Of a stretch of DNA of 28,469 nucleotides, positions 1 through 8,187 are shown piece by piece. Numbering within the stretch: position 1 is the stretch's first letter; every line of letters begins with the position of its first letter. The DNA comes from JASFQI01 sp050115555 (GTDB taxonomy: Bacteria; Desulfobacterota; DSM-4660; Desulfatiglandales; HGW-15). The stretch spans positions 1 to 28,469 of the forward strand of contig JASFQI010000017.1 in the NCBI GenBank assembly GCA_050115555.1, read 5' to 3'. A model generated the notes under the pieces. The model did no database searches, was not told where the DNA came from, and saw only the letters and a list, made by a program, of their open reading frames with translations. A program made the position numbers and the translations under genes.

Positions 1-1
1 G

Positions 2-940
2 CTGGCCGAGGACCTCAGAGCGGATTATAGGATCCGAGGCATGAAGTCCCTGGATCGCTTGGAGCTGAGCATCTCCCATCTCAAGGGGATGTTCGGGGGC
101 ATGCGCGCCATGGAGATCACCACGGCCAGGGTCAAGCGGTACATCGATTTTCGGATGGAAGAGGGCGCTGCGAACGGGACGATCAACCGGGAGCTGGCCG
201 GCCTGAGGAAGATGTTTTCCCTTGGGGCTTGGTGCACCCCGCCCAAGGTCGTGGACCCGCCCCGCATTCCATCCCTCAAGGAGGCGTCCCCGAGGACCGG
301 ATTCCTCGAGCACGCGCAGTATCTCGCCATCCTCGAGAAACTGCCCGAGCACTACCGGGGACCCGTTATTTTCGGGTACAAGACCGGATGGAGGCAGGGG
401 GAGATTTTGGGGCTTACCTGGGCGAATGTGGACCTGGAGGCCGGGACCGTGAGTCTGAGCAAGGGAACCACGAAAAACGATGAGGGCCGGATCATCTATG
501 CCGGGGAGGAGCTGAAGGACCTTTTGCGGGAAGCCTGGAACGCGCGGAAGGCCTCGGGGAAGCTGACCCCTCATGTGTTCCCGAACAAGAGCCGGACCAA
601 CCGGATCGACAAGGGCCGTTTCAATCAGGCATGGAAGAAGGCATGCAAAAACGCGGGGCACCCGGGGAAGCTATTTCACGACCTCCGAAGGACGGCCGCA
701 CGGAACATGGTCCGGGCCGGCATTCCCGAACGTGTGGCCATGCAGATCACGGGGCACAAGACCCGCTCCATTTTCGACCGCTACAACATCGTGAACGACA
801 CCGACCTCAGGGATGCGGCCCGGAGGATCACGGAGTACCATCAGGAGGCCGAAAATTCCGGCCGACGCACACCGCAACGCACACCGGGCGGAAAAGAGAC
901 ACAAAACACACAAGCCCAAAGCGTTAAAAAAGGGGCTTAG
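2..940 (+). CDS. Site-specific tyrosine recombinase (phage-type integrase), 5' end outside the window
   Basis: This would cut and rejoin DNA to insert or excise a mobile element. The reading frame is open from the first bases of the window. The residues before the first internal Met (LAEDLRADYRIRG) already look like a SAM-like core-binding domain, so the true start lies upstream and the protein is only partial here. The catalytic domain carries the expected residues: Arg in TGWRQGEI, HDLRR (HxxR), GHK, and the nucleophilic Tyr in FDRYNIV. The last 36 residues are polar and low in complexity. The stop codon lies 36 bp from the 3' end of a tRNA-Sec gene, the usual position for an integrase of an element inserted in a tRNA gene; the element body would then extend to the left. 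The family call is firm. The type of element (phage, island or ICE) cannot be told from this window. Confidence 0.92.
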   Translation: MAEDLRADYRIRGMKSLDRLELSISHLKGMFGGMRAMEITTARVKRYIDFRMEEGAANGTINRELAGLRKMFSLGAWCTPPKVVDPPRIPSLKEASPRTGFLEHAQYLAILEKLPEHYRGPVIFGYKTGWRQGEILGLTWANVDLEAGTVSLSKGTTKNDEGRIIYAGEELKDLLREAWNARKASGKLTPHVFPNKSRTNRIDKGRFNQAWKKACKNAGHPGKLFHDLRRTAARNMVRAGIPERVAMQITGHKTRSIFDRYNIVNDTDLRDAARRITEYHQEAENSGRRTPQRTPGGKETQNTQAQSVKKGA

Positions 941-958
941 ATATGCAATCTAAGTCCC
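925..958 (-). terminator. Rho-independent terminator of the tRNA-Sec gene
   Basis: Read on the minus strand, GGGACTTAGAT and ATCTAAGCCCC form an 11-bp stem (one G-U pair) around a 5-nt loop, followed by seven T. It lies 15-50 nt past the tRNA 3' end. The integrase stop codon (938-940, plus strand) falls inside the stem, so the last integrase codons and the tRNA terminator share sequence. Confidence 0.85.
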
Positions 959-975
959 TGAAATCATTGCTTTGG

Positions 976-1070
976 CGGAAGTGCATGGGAATCGAACCCA
1001 CCTGCGAGGTTTTTAGCCCCGCACACCGGATTTGAAGTCCGGGAGCCCCACCAGTGAGCTATCCACTTCC
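976..1070 (-). tRNA. selC: tRNA-Sec (selenocysteine), anticodon TCA
   Basis: The minus strand folds as a 95-nt tRNA. The 5' GGAAGTG pairs with the 3' CACTTCC, followed by a G discriminator and an encoded CCA at 975-973. The anticodon loop reads CTTCAAA (anticodon UCA). The long extra arm and long acceptor arm, the 95-nt length and the TTCGATTC T-loop match bacterial selenocysteine tRNA. Its presence means the organism reads some UGA codons as selenocysteine, so UGA stops elsewhere in the genome should be treated with care. It is flanked by its own promoter and terminator, and an integrase gene lies at its 3' end, as is common for selC in other bacteria. Confidence 0.95.
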
Positions 1071-1077
1071 ACGTGAT

Positions 1078-1106
1078 ATTTTATGCAGGCGATTCGGGAC
1101 TGTCAA
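1078..1106 (-). promoter_or_regulatory. Sigma-70-type promoter of tRNA-Sec
   Basis: On the minus strand TTGACA (1106-1101) and TAAAAT (1083-1078) are separated by exactly 17 bp, ending 7 bp before the tRNA 5' end. This is a near-consensus housekeeping promoter at the spacing expected for a stable RNA gene. Confidence 0.8.
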
Positions 1107-1192
1107 TCCTTCTCTTGAAAGCCCTTCCAAGTGATTTCCTGCATGCGGTTCATCGGTTTCCACTTTGACGTGTTCCTTTTGGAAAAGGGGAA

Positions 1193-1816
1193 TCACGTAT
1201 CCGCAGCCACGAACAGACCGGCCCCCACGAGAACGGCCCCGGATCCACGATGCAGAAAACGCAGGGCGCGGCGGTTCAGAAACCACTGCCTCGCGCGAAA
1301 TGCCAGGAAAACGTTCCCCAAAAGCACACTTCCGACCACCACAGCCACGATGCTCACCACACAAAGACCGTCGCCCAAGGTCATGTGGGTCAGGTCCATA
1401 AAGGCCGGAAGGAATCCCACGTAAAACAGGATGACCTTGGGGTTTCCGAGGCACAGCATGAGGCCGGTGGCAAAGTCCCGGGATGGTGCCGTGAGATGCA
1501 CGGAGGGCAGGTCGGCCTGGAAGGCTTCGGGGCGCGTCCGCCACGTTCGAACGCCGAGCCAGATCAGGTAAGCGGCCCCGGCCATGCGAACCAGGAAAAA
1601 GAACTCCCCGAAAGCCTGAATCACGGCTGCCACACCCAAAAGCGCAGCGCTCACGTAGATCAGGTCGCCGAGGACCATGCCTGCGGCCATGGCAGCGGAG
1701 GACCCCATGCGCGCGGACGATAGGGAGCGTGCGGTGAGGGCCATGACACAGGGACCGGGTGCGGCGGAGAATACGAAAAGGGCGCCTGCCAGGGCAAGGG
1801 CGGTTTCCAAGGTCAT
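1193..1816 (-). CDS. LysE/RhtB family amino-acid exporter
   Basis: This inner-membrane protein probably exports amino acids or related metabolites. It is 207 aa, the usual size for the family. The N-terminus (residues 1-30, with the SAAPGPCVMAL segment) carries the family's conserved PGP in the first membrane segment. About six hydrophobic segments follow, including the AGAAYLIWLGVRTWR stretch typical of RhtB proteins. The start ATG at 1816 is preceded by a GAAGGA ribosome site. It lies 62 bp downstream of asd on the same strand. Asd makes the precursor of lysine, threonine and methionine, so the pair may be co-transcribed and the exporter may handle products of that pathway; the substrate is an inference. 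Confidence 0.88.
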   Translation of the reverse strand: MTLETALALAGALFVFSAAPGPCVMALTARSLSSARMGSSAAMAAGMVLGDLIYVSAALLGVAAVIQAFGEFFFLVRMAGAAYLIWLGVRTWRTRPEAFQADLPSVHLTAPSRDFATGLMLCLGNPKVILFYVGFLPAFMDLTHMTLGDGLCVVSIVAVVVGSVLLGNVFLAFRARQWFLNRRALRFLHRGSGAVLVGAGLFVAADT

Positions 1817-1878
1817 GGGTGATTTCCTTCGCGTGCGTGTACGATCTCACGGCACGAAATAGGCATAAAGACAGCCGG

Positions 1879-2997
1879 CTATCCTTCCAGGCGCTCGATG
1901 ACAATGCGGAGCACGCGCCGGATGGGCTCTGCAGCCCCCCACAGCAGCTGATCCCCGCAGGAAAAGGCCGCGAGGTACTCGGGCCCCATGAGCATCTTGC
2001 GAAGTCGCCCCACGGGCACGGCCAGGGTCCCGCTCACGGCCGCCGGGGTGAGCTCCTCCATGGAAACTTCTTTGTCGTTGGGCACCACCCGGACCCAGTC
2101 GTTGGCCTTCCCGATCATGTCCTGGATTTCGTCGAGCGGGGCGTCCCGGTTCAGCTTGACGGTGAAGGCTTGGCTGTGGCAGCGCATGGCGCCGACCCGA
2201 ACGCAGATTCCGTCCACCGGAACCGGGGGATCGAGCCCAAGGATTTTGTTAGTCTCCGCATACCCCTTCCATTCCTCGCGCGACTGCCCGGACTCCATGG
2301 GCCGGTCGATCCAGGGGATCAGGCTGGCGGCCAAGGGCACCCCGAAGTGCTCCATGGGAAACGAGGCGCTTCGAAAGGCCTCGGTCAGGCGGGCGTCGAT
2401 GGCCACAGCGGTCGAGGACGGATCGTTCATCATTTCCCGGGAGACGTCGCCGAGCGCGATCATCTGCGCCACCAGCTCCTTCATGTTGTTGGCCCCGGCC
2501 CCCGACGCGGCCTGGTAGGTCATGGAGGAGATCCACTCCACAAGGCCCTGGCTAAAGAGACCCGAAAGGGCCATGAGCATGAGGCTCACGGTGCAGTTTC
2601 CGCCCACGAACGTTCGAATGCCCGAGGCCAGGCCGTCCTGTATCACGTGACCGTTCACCGGGTCGAGCACGATGACGCTTTGCTCATCCATGCGAAGTGT
2701 GGACGCAGCGTCGATCCAATACCCCTTCCACCCCTTATTTTGAATTTCCGGGTACACGGCTTCGGTATACCCTCCGCCCTGGCAGGTGACCACAATGTCC
2801 TGCTCGGCGAGGCGTTCAAGGTAGTGGGCATCCTGGAGCACGGGTGCGTCCAATCCAATATCAGGCCCCTGGCCGCCCACGTTGGAGGTGGTGAAAAAAC
2901 AGGGCTCGAAGCCTCTGAAATCTCCCTCTTCCAGCATCCGCCCCATGAGAACGGACCCCACCATTCCTCTCCATCCCACAAATCCTATCTTGAGCAT
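1879..2997 (-). CDS. asd: Aspartate-semialdehyde dehydrogenase
   Basis: This catalyses NADPH-dependent reduction of L-aspartyl-4-phosphate to L-aspartate 4-semialdehyde, the branch-point step to diaminopimelate/lysine, threonine and methionine, in the cytoplasm. The protein is 372 aa, close to E. coli Asd (367). The N-terminus MLKIGFVGWRGMVGSVLMGRM is the NADP-binding loop. FVGGNCTVSLM holds the active-site Cys135, and MRCHSQAFTVKL is a typical C-terminal family segment. The start at 2997 was chosen because a GGAGGG ribosome site lies just upstream; a longer in-frame start at 3042 has no such support. It is of the Gram-negative (E. coli-like) Asd type. Confidence 0.96.
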   Translation of the reverse strand: MLKIGFVGWRGMVGSVLMGRMLEEGDFRGFEPCFFTTSNVGGQGPDIGLDAPVLQDAHYLERLAEQDIVVTCQGGGYTEAVYPEIQNKGWKGYWIDAASTLRMDEQSVIVLDPVNGHVIQDGLASGIRTFVGGNCTVSLMLMALSGLFSQGLVEWISSMTYQAASGAGANNMKELVAQMIALGDVSREMMNDPSSTAVAIDARLTEAFRSASFPMEHFGVPLAASLIPWIDRPMESGQSREEWKGYAETNKILGLDPPVPVDGICVRVGAMRCHSQAFTVKLNRDAPLDEIQDMIGKANDWVRVVPNDKEVSMEELTPAAVSGTLAVPVGRLRKMLMGPEYLAAFSCGDQLLWGAAEPIRRVLRIVIERLEG

Positions 2998-3061
2998 GAC
3001 GGCTCCCTCCGGAATACGATTCCACCCTGGCGTGAATCCCACAGGGGCGTGGGCACGGCAC

Positions 3062-3124
3062 CTGAAAATGCTTCGTTCGCACAGCCCTCATCCGCAATAT
3101 CGGGAACGCGGGGGGATTCAAAAT
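3062..3124 (+). repeat. Divergent copy of the ~50-bp dispersed intergenic repeat
   Basis: It begins TGAAAATGCTTCGTTCGC and ends GGGGGGATTCAAAA, matching both ends of the repeat seen at 15996, 21267, 21936 and 25824. The central part differs and is about 10 bp longer. It lies upstream of asd, in the space before the next plus-strand gene. The stretch 3125-3406 holds no recognised signal. Confidence 0.55.
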
Positions 3125-3406
3125 AAAAGAACCAGCGCCCGGCCATACCTTTTTCGGCTGTCGGGGCTGATTCCTTTGTATTTGTACCAGAAGATGGAAG
3201 AGAAGGGAAGACGAAATATCACATTTGAGGCCATGTCATGGAAAAGAAATCGTTTCAAAAGGCTTTTTTTCAACTTTCACGCCTTTTATGCCGATTCCAT
3301 AGATGAGGAGCTGCATGTCCTGCGCCGCCTCTATGCCCTGCCTCAACAGGGAAAAGGGAGGCGTGCAGGCAGAACGAGCTCAGAAAAGGGGAACGGGGTT
3401 TCAGGC

Positions 3407-3721
3407 ATGAGCACCATCGGCTGGACAAGTTCAATTCACGCATCCTCGCTTGTGGACAAGCTGCAACACACGCAGCAGGCGCAGGAGGAGATCGGCCAGG
3501 TGCAGGCTAGTGCCAGGGCGCGTGAGGAGGATCACCGGCGGCAGACCACGGTTACGGATACCGCAGAAGACGAAAAGGTGCGCATGCAGAGAAAAAAAGA
3601 GGAGGAGGAGAGACAGCGCAAGAAAAGGAAAATGCATTCGAAAGCAGAATCAAAAGAGGAGGAACCTGAGGTCAAGATCCGCAAGCGTCGTCTCAAAGGC
3701 AACGTGGATATCCTGGTGTAG
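3407..3721 (+). CDS. Small charged protein of unknown function
   Basis: The protein is 104 aa. The first ~45 residues contain Gln-rich helical sequence (LVDKLQHTQQAQEEIGQVQ). The rest is dominated by Lys, Arg and Glu (residues ~60-100), ending in KGNVDILV, and it looks like a coiled coil or disordered region. There is no signal peptide or membrane segment. The start at 3407 was preferred because an AAAAGGGG stretch lies 12-18 nt upstream; the frame is open further upstream with an alternative ATG at 3233, but that extension has no recognisable features. Small proteins of this general build (short hydrophobic start, Gln-rich helix, charged tail, -V end) occur in Deltaproteobacteria, sometimes near flagellar genes; I recall this only loosely. 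No function is assigned. Confidence 0.6.
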   Translation: MSTIGWTSSIHASSLVDKLQHTQQAQEEIGQVQASARAREEDHRRQTTVTDTAEDEKVRMQRKKEEEERQRKKRKMHSKAESKEEEPEVKIRKRRLKGNVDILV

Positions 3722-3779
3722 GCCTTGAAGACACGCACTTCCCTTTTTCAGGTTCTTCTCATCCTATACATGAATCCGC

Positions 3780-4535
3780 TCATAAGGCCTGAACGATTCC
3801 AGGGAGGGCCTGACCTACCGGTTCCCGAATCACCTCGTCGGCTCGATTGTCCAGGGGCGTAGGATCGCGGTTGAAAATCAAGAGCCTTGCACCGCGCTCC
3901 ACGGCATGCGCGGGAACCGCGGCCGCAGGGTAAACCACCAGAGAGGAACCCAGTACCAGGCAGAGGTCGCAGGCCTCGGCATGGTGAAAGGCCTCCTCCA
4001 GGCGGTCCTGCGGCATGGCCTGCCCAAAGGAGATGGTGTCCGGTTTGAGCATACCGCCGCATGCATCACACACGGGATCGGGTTCCCCGGCTGCCAGGCG
4101 AGCCTCGATCTCGTCCCTTGGATAGCACTTCCCGCACGCCAGACAGGACGCAGTGAAGGCCGTGCCGTGGATCTCGATGATCTTGTCCGGAGAGCTTCCG
4201 GCCTTCTGATGCAGATGATCGATGTTCTGGGTCACAATAGCGGCCAGCTTTCCCGAGTCCTCCAGTTTTTTGAGAGCGCTATGCGCGGGGTTGGGGAGGG
4301 CGTCCTTCATGGTCCCGTAAAACTCGGTGCTCATCTTCCAGTAGGCCTCGCGGGCCTGCTGACTGGAGACGATTTTCTGATACTCGAAATCGGATGGGTC
4401 GTAACGGTCCCAGATCCCGCCCGGGCTTCGAAAGTCCGGAATGCCCGATTCCGTGCTGAGACCCGCACCTGTGAACGCCAGGATCCGCTTTGCGCCTGCT
4501 ATGCATGCCGCTGCCCGTTGAAACGCCTCATTCAT
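3780..4535 (-). CDS. cobB: NAD-dependent protein deacylase, Sir2 family
   Basis: This removes acetyl or other acyl groups from protein lysines using NAD+, giving nicotinamide and O-acyl-ADP-ribose. At 251 aa it has the normal bacterial sirtuin length. It shows GAGLSTESGIPDFRS (residues 23-37), TQNIDHLH (102-109), the catalytic His123 in EIHGTAF, a zinc site formed by Cys131/Cys134 and Cys156/Cys159, and the GSSL nucleotide-binding segment. The position after FRSPGG reads IWDRYDPSD, so the Tyr-Arg pair that marks SIRT5-like desuccinylases is not obvious, and plain deacetylation is more likely. A GGAGAA ribosome site precedes the ATG at 4535. It is divergent from the ABC transporter block. Confidence 0.95.
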   Translation of the reverse strand: MNEAFQRAAACIAGAKRILAFTGAGLSTESGIPDFRSPGGIWDRYDPSDFEYQKIVSSQQAREAYWKMSTEFYGTMKDALPNPAHSALKKLEDSGKLAAIVTQNIDHLHQKAGSSPDKIIEIHGTAFTASCLACGKCYPRDEIEARLAAGEPDPVCDACGGMLKPDTISFGQAMPQDRLEEAFHHAEACDLCLVLGSSLVVYPAAAVPAHAVERGARLLIFNRDPTPLDNRADEVIREPVGQALPGIVQAL

Positions 4536-4665
4536 GGTGTGTTCTCCATTTGTCCTTCAGCTTTGTAACGATGTTTCTATTCAGCCCGCCTGATCTTTCG
4601 TTTCTTAACGCAGCATTCGGGAAGAGTCAAATGCGTGTGATGTGTGGCTGCTCCCCGAAACACGG

Positions 4666-4694
4666 TTGACAGCCATGCACGGCTCGGGTAAACG
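4666..4694 (+). promoter_or_regulatory. Candidate promoter of the ABC transporter-prenyltransferase operon
   Basis: TTGACA (4666-4671), a 17-bp spacer and TAAACG (4689-4694) lie 40 bp before the binding-protein start, in the divergent space between cobB and the operon. The -35 is perfect and the -10 weak. Confidence 0.45.
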
Positions 4695-4733
4695 CAAACA
4701 AGACCTTCCAGTCACGAGGGCAGGAGAAAGAAA

Positions 4734-5726
4734 ATGAACCCCGGGCATGCACGTAACTTCACGGATTCCCCTAAATCCCCGGCGCGCGGGGCCGCGGGCC
4801 TGCTTCTATGCTTGGCCTTGAGTCTGTGCCTGGCACTTATGTTCTGTACACCGGTCCCTGCAGGGGAGATCCGGCTCGGTGTTCTCCCCGTGGTCGACAC
4901 CCTTCCGCTCCTGGTGGCCGATGAGGAGGCCTTATTCGAGGGGCAGGGGCTATCCGTGGAGATCGTATCCTTTCAGAGTGCCCTTGAGCGGGATGCCGCA
5001 CTCCAGGCAGGGAGGCTCGACGGGTACTTTGGCGACCTGCTGAACACCCTGCTCCTTGTCCGGGCCGGCGTGGAGCTCCGCATTCTCACGACGGCCTATC
5101 ATACCCGCTCGGACGTGCGCATGTTCGGAATTGCCACGGCCCCGGGTAAAGGGATACAGGAGTTGGATGCGCTTCGTGGCCGAAGCGTGGCCATCTCGCG
5201 TGCCACGGTGATCGAGTACCTTCTGGATCGAATTCTGAAGGCGGAGGGGAGGGCGCCGGATTACGTGAAAAAGGAGGAGATCAAGAAGATGCCGATCCGC
5301 CTCCAGATGCTCCTTTCCGGAGGAGTGCCTGCTGCCTTGCTCCCGGAGCCTCTCCTGACGCTGGCCGAATCCAGGGGTGCGGCGGTCGTGGCGGATGACC
5401 GCGTGCTCGATACCGCACTCACCGTGATTACCCTTCGCTCGGAGGTCCTTCAATCCAGCCTCGATCTGCCCGAACGATTTCTTCAAGCCTACACCCTGGC
5501 CGTTCAGTGGATACGAGATCACCCCGATTCCGCCATGGATTTGCTCAGGACGCGCACCCGTTTTCCTTCAGAGATGAAGGGCCGGTACCGCCTTCCTGAG
5601 TTTCCATCGGTCGGCGCTCCTTCCCGGAAGGATGTCGAGGATGTGCGGACGTGGATTGAACAGCAGGGCCTGGCGGAAAGCGTGCCCGGCTACGCGGAGG
5701 TCGTGTGGACGCCGGAGCGCCAATGA
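4734..5726 (+). CDS. NitT/TauT-type ABC transporter substrate-binding protein
   Basis: This periplasmic receptor delivers a small solute to the transporter encoded by the next two genes. It is 330 aa. A basic N-terminus is followed by a long hydrophobic stretch (GLLLCLALSLCLALMF) and a likely cleavage site near PVPAG/E, so it is exported. The mature start EIRLGVLPVVDTLPLLVADEEALF, the GRLDGYFGD segment and the LRGRSVAISRATVIEYLLDRIL segment are typical of the SsuA/TauA/NMT1 fold (PBP type 2). The ribosome site is AGGAGA. The stop overlaps the next start (ATGA). The ligand is not known from the sequence; the fused prenyltransferase and the decarboxylase downstream point to an aromatic acid or a quinone-pathway precursor rather than sulfonate or nitrate. 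Confidence 0.9.
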   Translation: MNPGHARNFTDSPKSPARGAAGLLLCLALSLCLALMFCTPVPAGEIRLGVLPVVDTLPLLVADEEALFEGQGLSVEIVSFQSALERDAALQAGRLDGYFGDLLNTLLLVRAGVELRILTTAYHTRSDVRMFGIATAPGKGIQELDALRGRSVAISRATVIEYLLDRILKAEGRAPDYVKKEEIKKMPIRLQMLLSGGVPAALLPEPLLTLAESRGAAVVADDRVLDTALTVITLRSEVLQSSLDLPERFLQAYTLAVQWIRDHPDSAMDLLRTRTRFPSEMKGRYRLPEFPSVGAPSRKDVEDVRTWIEQQGLAESVPGYAEVVWTPERQ

Positions 5727-6451
5727 TCCGGGTGGAAGCGCTCTCGAAGCGCTTTGATCCTGCGTCGGAAAACGTCCTGGATCGGCTCTCCTTTTCCCTG
5801 GACCCAGGGGAGACGCTCTCGATCATCGGGCCCTCCGGTTGCGGCAAGACCACGCTGCTATACATCCTGGCGGGCCTTACACAGCCCTCGACCGGGCGGG
5901 TTGACGTGGGCTCGAACGACGGGAGTGTTGCAGGAGTCTCGTTCATCCTTCAGGACTTCGGTCTGTTTCCCTGGAAAACCGTGGCCGAAAACGTGGGTCT
6001 GGGCCTGAAGATCCGAAAGGCCTCCCGCGCCTCCCAGCGCAAGATCACGGAGGAGCTCCTTCGGGAAATGGGGATCCCCGAGGTCGGCGAACGCTACCCG
6101 GTGCAGCTCAGCGGAGGTCAGAAGCAACGTGTGGCCATTGCCCGGGCCCTGGCCACGAGCCCGGACCTTCTACTCATGGATGAACCCTTCTCCTCTCTGG
6201 ACGCCCTGACCCGGGAGCACCTGCAAAACACCATCCTTCAGACGTGGCTTCGCCGGCGCATTACATATGTCCTGGTCACCCACAGCGTGGAAGAGGCGGT
6301 TTTCCTGGGACAACGCATCCTGGTGCTGAGCGACCGGCCGGCGCGGATCAAGGCCGAGCTCGTGAATGAGGAATTCGGCTCTGAGGGGCTTCGTGTCCAG
6401 GAGGTTTTTTTCGAGCGCGTTCGTGAAGTCAGGCAAGCCATGGAGCGCTGA
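5723..6451 (+). CDS. NitT/TauT-type ABC transporter ATP-binding protein
   Basis: This is the ATPase that powers the adjoining permease. It is 242 aa, usual for SsuB/TauB. It shows Walker A GPSGCGKTT (residues 36-44), a Q-loop in FILQDFGLFPW, the signature LSGGQKQR, Walker B DLLLMDEPF, and the switch His in YVLVTHSVEEA. The ATG at 5723 overlaps the stop of the binding protein by 4 bp, so the two are translationally coupled. The permease-prenyltransferase gene starts 7 bp after its stop. An in-frame start 18 bp upstream is less likely because it would deepen the overlap. Confidence 0.95.
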   Translation: MIRVEALSKRFDPASENVLDRLSFSLDPGETLSIIGPSGCGKTTLLYILAGLTQPSTGRVDVGSNDGSVAGVSFILQDFGLFPWKTVAENVGLGLKIRKASRASQRKITEELLREMGIPEVGERYPVQLSGGQKQRVAIARALATSPDLLLMDEPFSSLDALTREHLQNTILQTWLRRRITYVLVTHSVEEAVFLGQRILVLSDRPARIKAELVNEEFGSEGLRVQEVFFERVREVRQAMER

Positions 6452-6458
6452 CAAGGCT

Positions 6459-8102
6459 ATGCGCGTTTTCCTTCACTACATTCTTGCCGCCGCCGTGCTC
6501 ATTGCGGGTTGGAAGGTCGTATCCACACTCGTGTCGTCGGCCGTTCTACCACCACCTGAGATCGCATTCGCTGCGTTCGGACACGCCGTGAAAACGTGGG
6601 CCTTCTGGAGTCACTTCGGGACGAGCGCGCTGCGGGTCATCTCCGCCATGGCCCTGGCCTGGCTCGTCGCCTTTCCTGCGGGTATCTGGCTCGGCGCCCA
6701 CCGAAGGAGCGACGCACTGCTTTCCCCATTGGTCTTCCTCACGTACCCGATCCCCAAGATCGTCCTTCTTCCCGTGTTTCTGGTGCTCTTCGGACTCGGC
6801 GATCTCGCGAGGATCGCCATGATCTCACTGATCATCGGCTACCAGGTGCTCGTGGCGACCCGGGACGCCGTGGCCGGGCTGGATCGAAAATACATCGACT
6901 CGTTTCGGTCCCTGGGCGGCGGCGGGCTGGACACCCTTCGACACGTGGTGGTCCCGGCGGCACTGCCGGGCGGGTTCACGGCCCTTCGAATCGGCACGGG
7001 TACGGGCGTGGCGATCCTCTTCTTTGTGGAGTCCTTTGCAACATCCCTGGGCCTGGGGTTCATGATCATGGACGCGTGGGGGCGGTTTTCCTATGAGGAC
7101 ATGTTCGTGGGCATTCTCGGCATGAGCCTGCTGGGCGTGCTCCTTTACGAAGTCGTGAACTACCTGGAGCGGACCCTGTGCGCCTGGCGCTTTCTCGAAT
7201 CCGGCCGGCCAATGGGGGGAGGGGGCAGCGAAGGCGCGGTCGCTTCTCGGGTAAAGACGTTCGGACACATGATCAAGTTCAGCCACACCGTCTTTGCGCT
7301 CCCCTTTGCCCTGGCCGCGGTGGTGCTCGCACAGCGGGGCCACGACCTTTCACCTGGGCTTTTGTTCTGGATCCTCGTGGCCATGGCGGGAGCGCGGTCC
7401 GCTGCCATGGGATTCAATCGGATCGCGGACATCCATTACGATCGAATGAATCCGCGCACCGCGGAGCGGGCCCTTCCCAGAGGCGTCCTTTCCTTGAAGA
7501 CGGCCGTTTTGTTCGTGGTTCTGTTTTCAGCGCTCTTCGTGTTCGCCGCAGCCATGATCAGTCGGCTCTGCTTTTTGCTCTCGTTTCCGGTCCTGGCGAT
7601 CCTGTTCTCCTACTCCTACACCAAGCGGTTCACGACAGCCTCGCACCTGCTCCTGGGTTTTGCCATCTCCCTGGCGCCGATGGGGGCATGGATCGCTGTC
7701 ACCGGCGGATTTCAACCGGATGTGCTGGTGCTGAGCGCAGCACTTCTCACGTACATTGCCGGGTTCGACATCCTCTACGCATGCCAGGACGTGGCGTTCG
7801 ACCGGGAGGCCCGTCTGTTTTCCATCCCTGCAAGGTTCGGAATCCGCAACGCGTTCCGCATATCCGAGATCCTTCATGTGGTCTCCTTTGGGTGCCTGTT
7901 CCTTCTCATGATCGTATTCGACCTGGGCGGGTTGTACCTGCTTGCACTCTTTGTCATGGGAGCGTTGCTCGTTACGGAACATCGCCTGGTGCGGCCGGAC
8001 GACCTCAGCCGCATTCATGTCGCGTTCTTTCATGTGAACAGCGCTGTATCCGTCATCCTGTTCCTGGGGATTCTGGGAGATGAACTCCTTCGGGCCGCGT
8101 GA
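6459..8102 (+). CDS. ABC permease fused to a UbiA-family aromatic prenyltransferase
   Basis: One 547-aa reading frame joins two membrane proteins. Residues ~1-245 are a NitT/TauT-type permease: several membrane helices, PLVFLTYPIPKIVLLPVFLVLFGLGD, and the coupling EAA-like loop DSFRSLGGGGLDTLRHVVVPAALPG. After a Gly-rich linker (~PMGGGGSEG), residues ~260-547 are a UbiA-type prenyltransferase with the first Mg-prenyl-diphosphate motif beginning at Asn320 (NRIADIHYDRMNPRTAERALPRG) and the second at Asp437 (DILYACQDVAFDRE, then SIPARFG). This style is that of MqnP and 4-hydroxybenzoate prenyltransferases. No stop or frame change occurs between the domains. It sits between the transporter ATPase and a UbiD decarboxylase, so uptake of a hydroxy-aromatic acid and its prenylation may be physically coupled; that is an inference. 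Confidence 0.9.
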   Translation: MRVFLHYILAAAVLIAGWKVVSTLVSSAVLPPPEIAFAAFGHAVKTWAFWSHFGTSALRVISAMALAWLVAFPAGIWLGAHRRSDALLSPLVFLTYPIPKIVLLPVFLVLFGLGDLARIAMISLIIGYQVLVATRDAVAGLDRKYIDSFRSLGGGGLDTLRHVVVPAALPGGFTALRIGTGTGVAILFFVESFATSLGLGFMIMDAWGRFSYEDMFVGILGMSLLGVLLYEVVNYLERTLCAWRFLESGRPMGGGGSEGAVASRVKTFGHMIKFSHTVFALPFALAAVVLAQRGHDLSPGLLFWILVAMAGARSAAMGFNRIADIHYDRMNPRTAERALPRGVLSLKTAVLFVVLFSALFVFAAAMISRLCFLLSFPVLAILFSYSYTKRFTTASHLLLGFAISLAPMGAWIAVTGGFQPDVLVLSAALLTYIAGFDILYACQDVAFDREARLFSIPARFGIRNAFRISEILHVVSFGCLFLLMIVFDLGGLYLLALFVMGALLVTEHRLVRPDDLSRIHVAFFHVNSAVSVILFLGILGDELLRAA

Positions 8103-8187
8103 ATGAGGTGGGTCCGCACAACTCGTTCGAAAAAGGGCAGGGAAAACGAATCCTTCCCAATCAGGGTTCAATGCTGAGGAAATCGCC

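Noticed and set aside
1759..3126. A 455-codon open frame on the plus strand
   Set aside because: It lies opposite asd, which is unmistakable on the minus strand. The product is His-, Gly- and Pro-rich without motifs.
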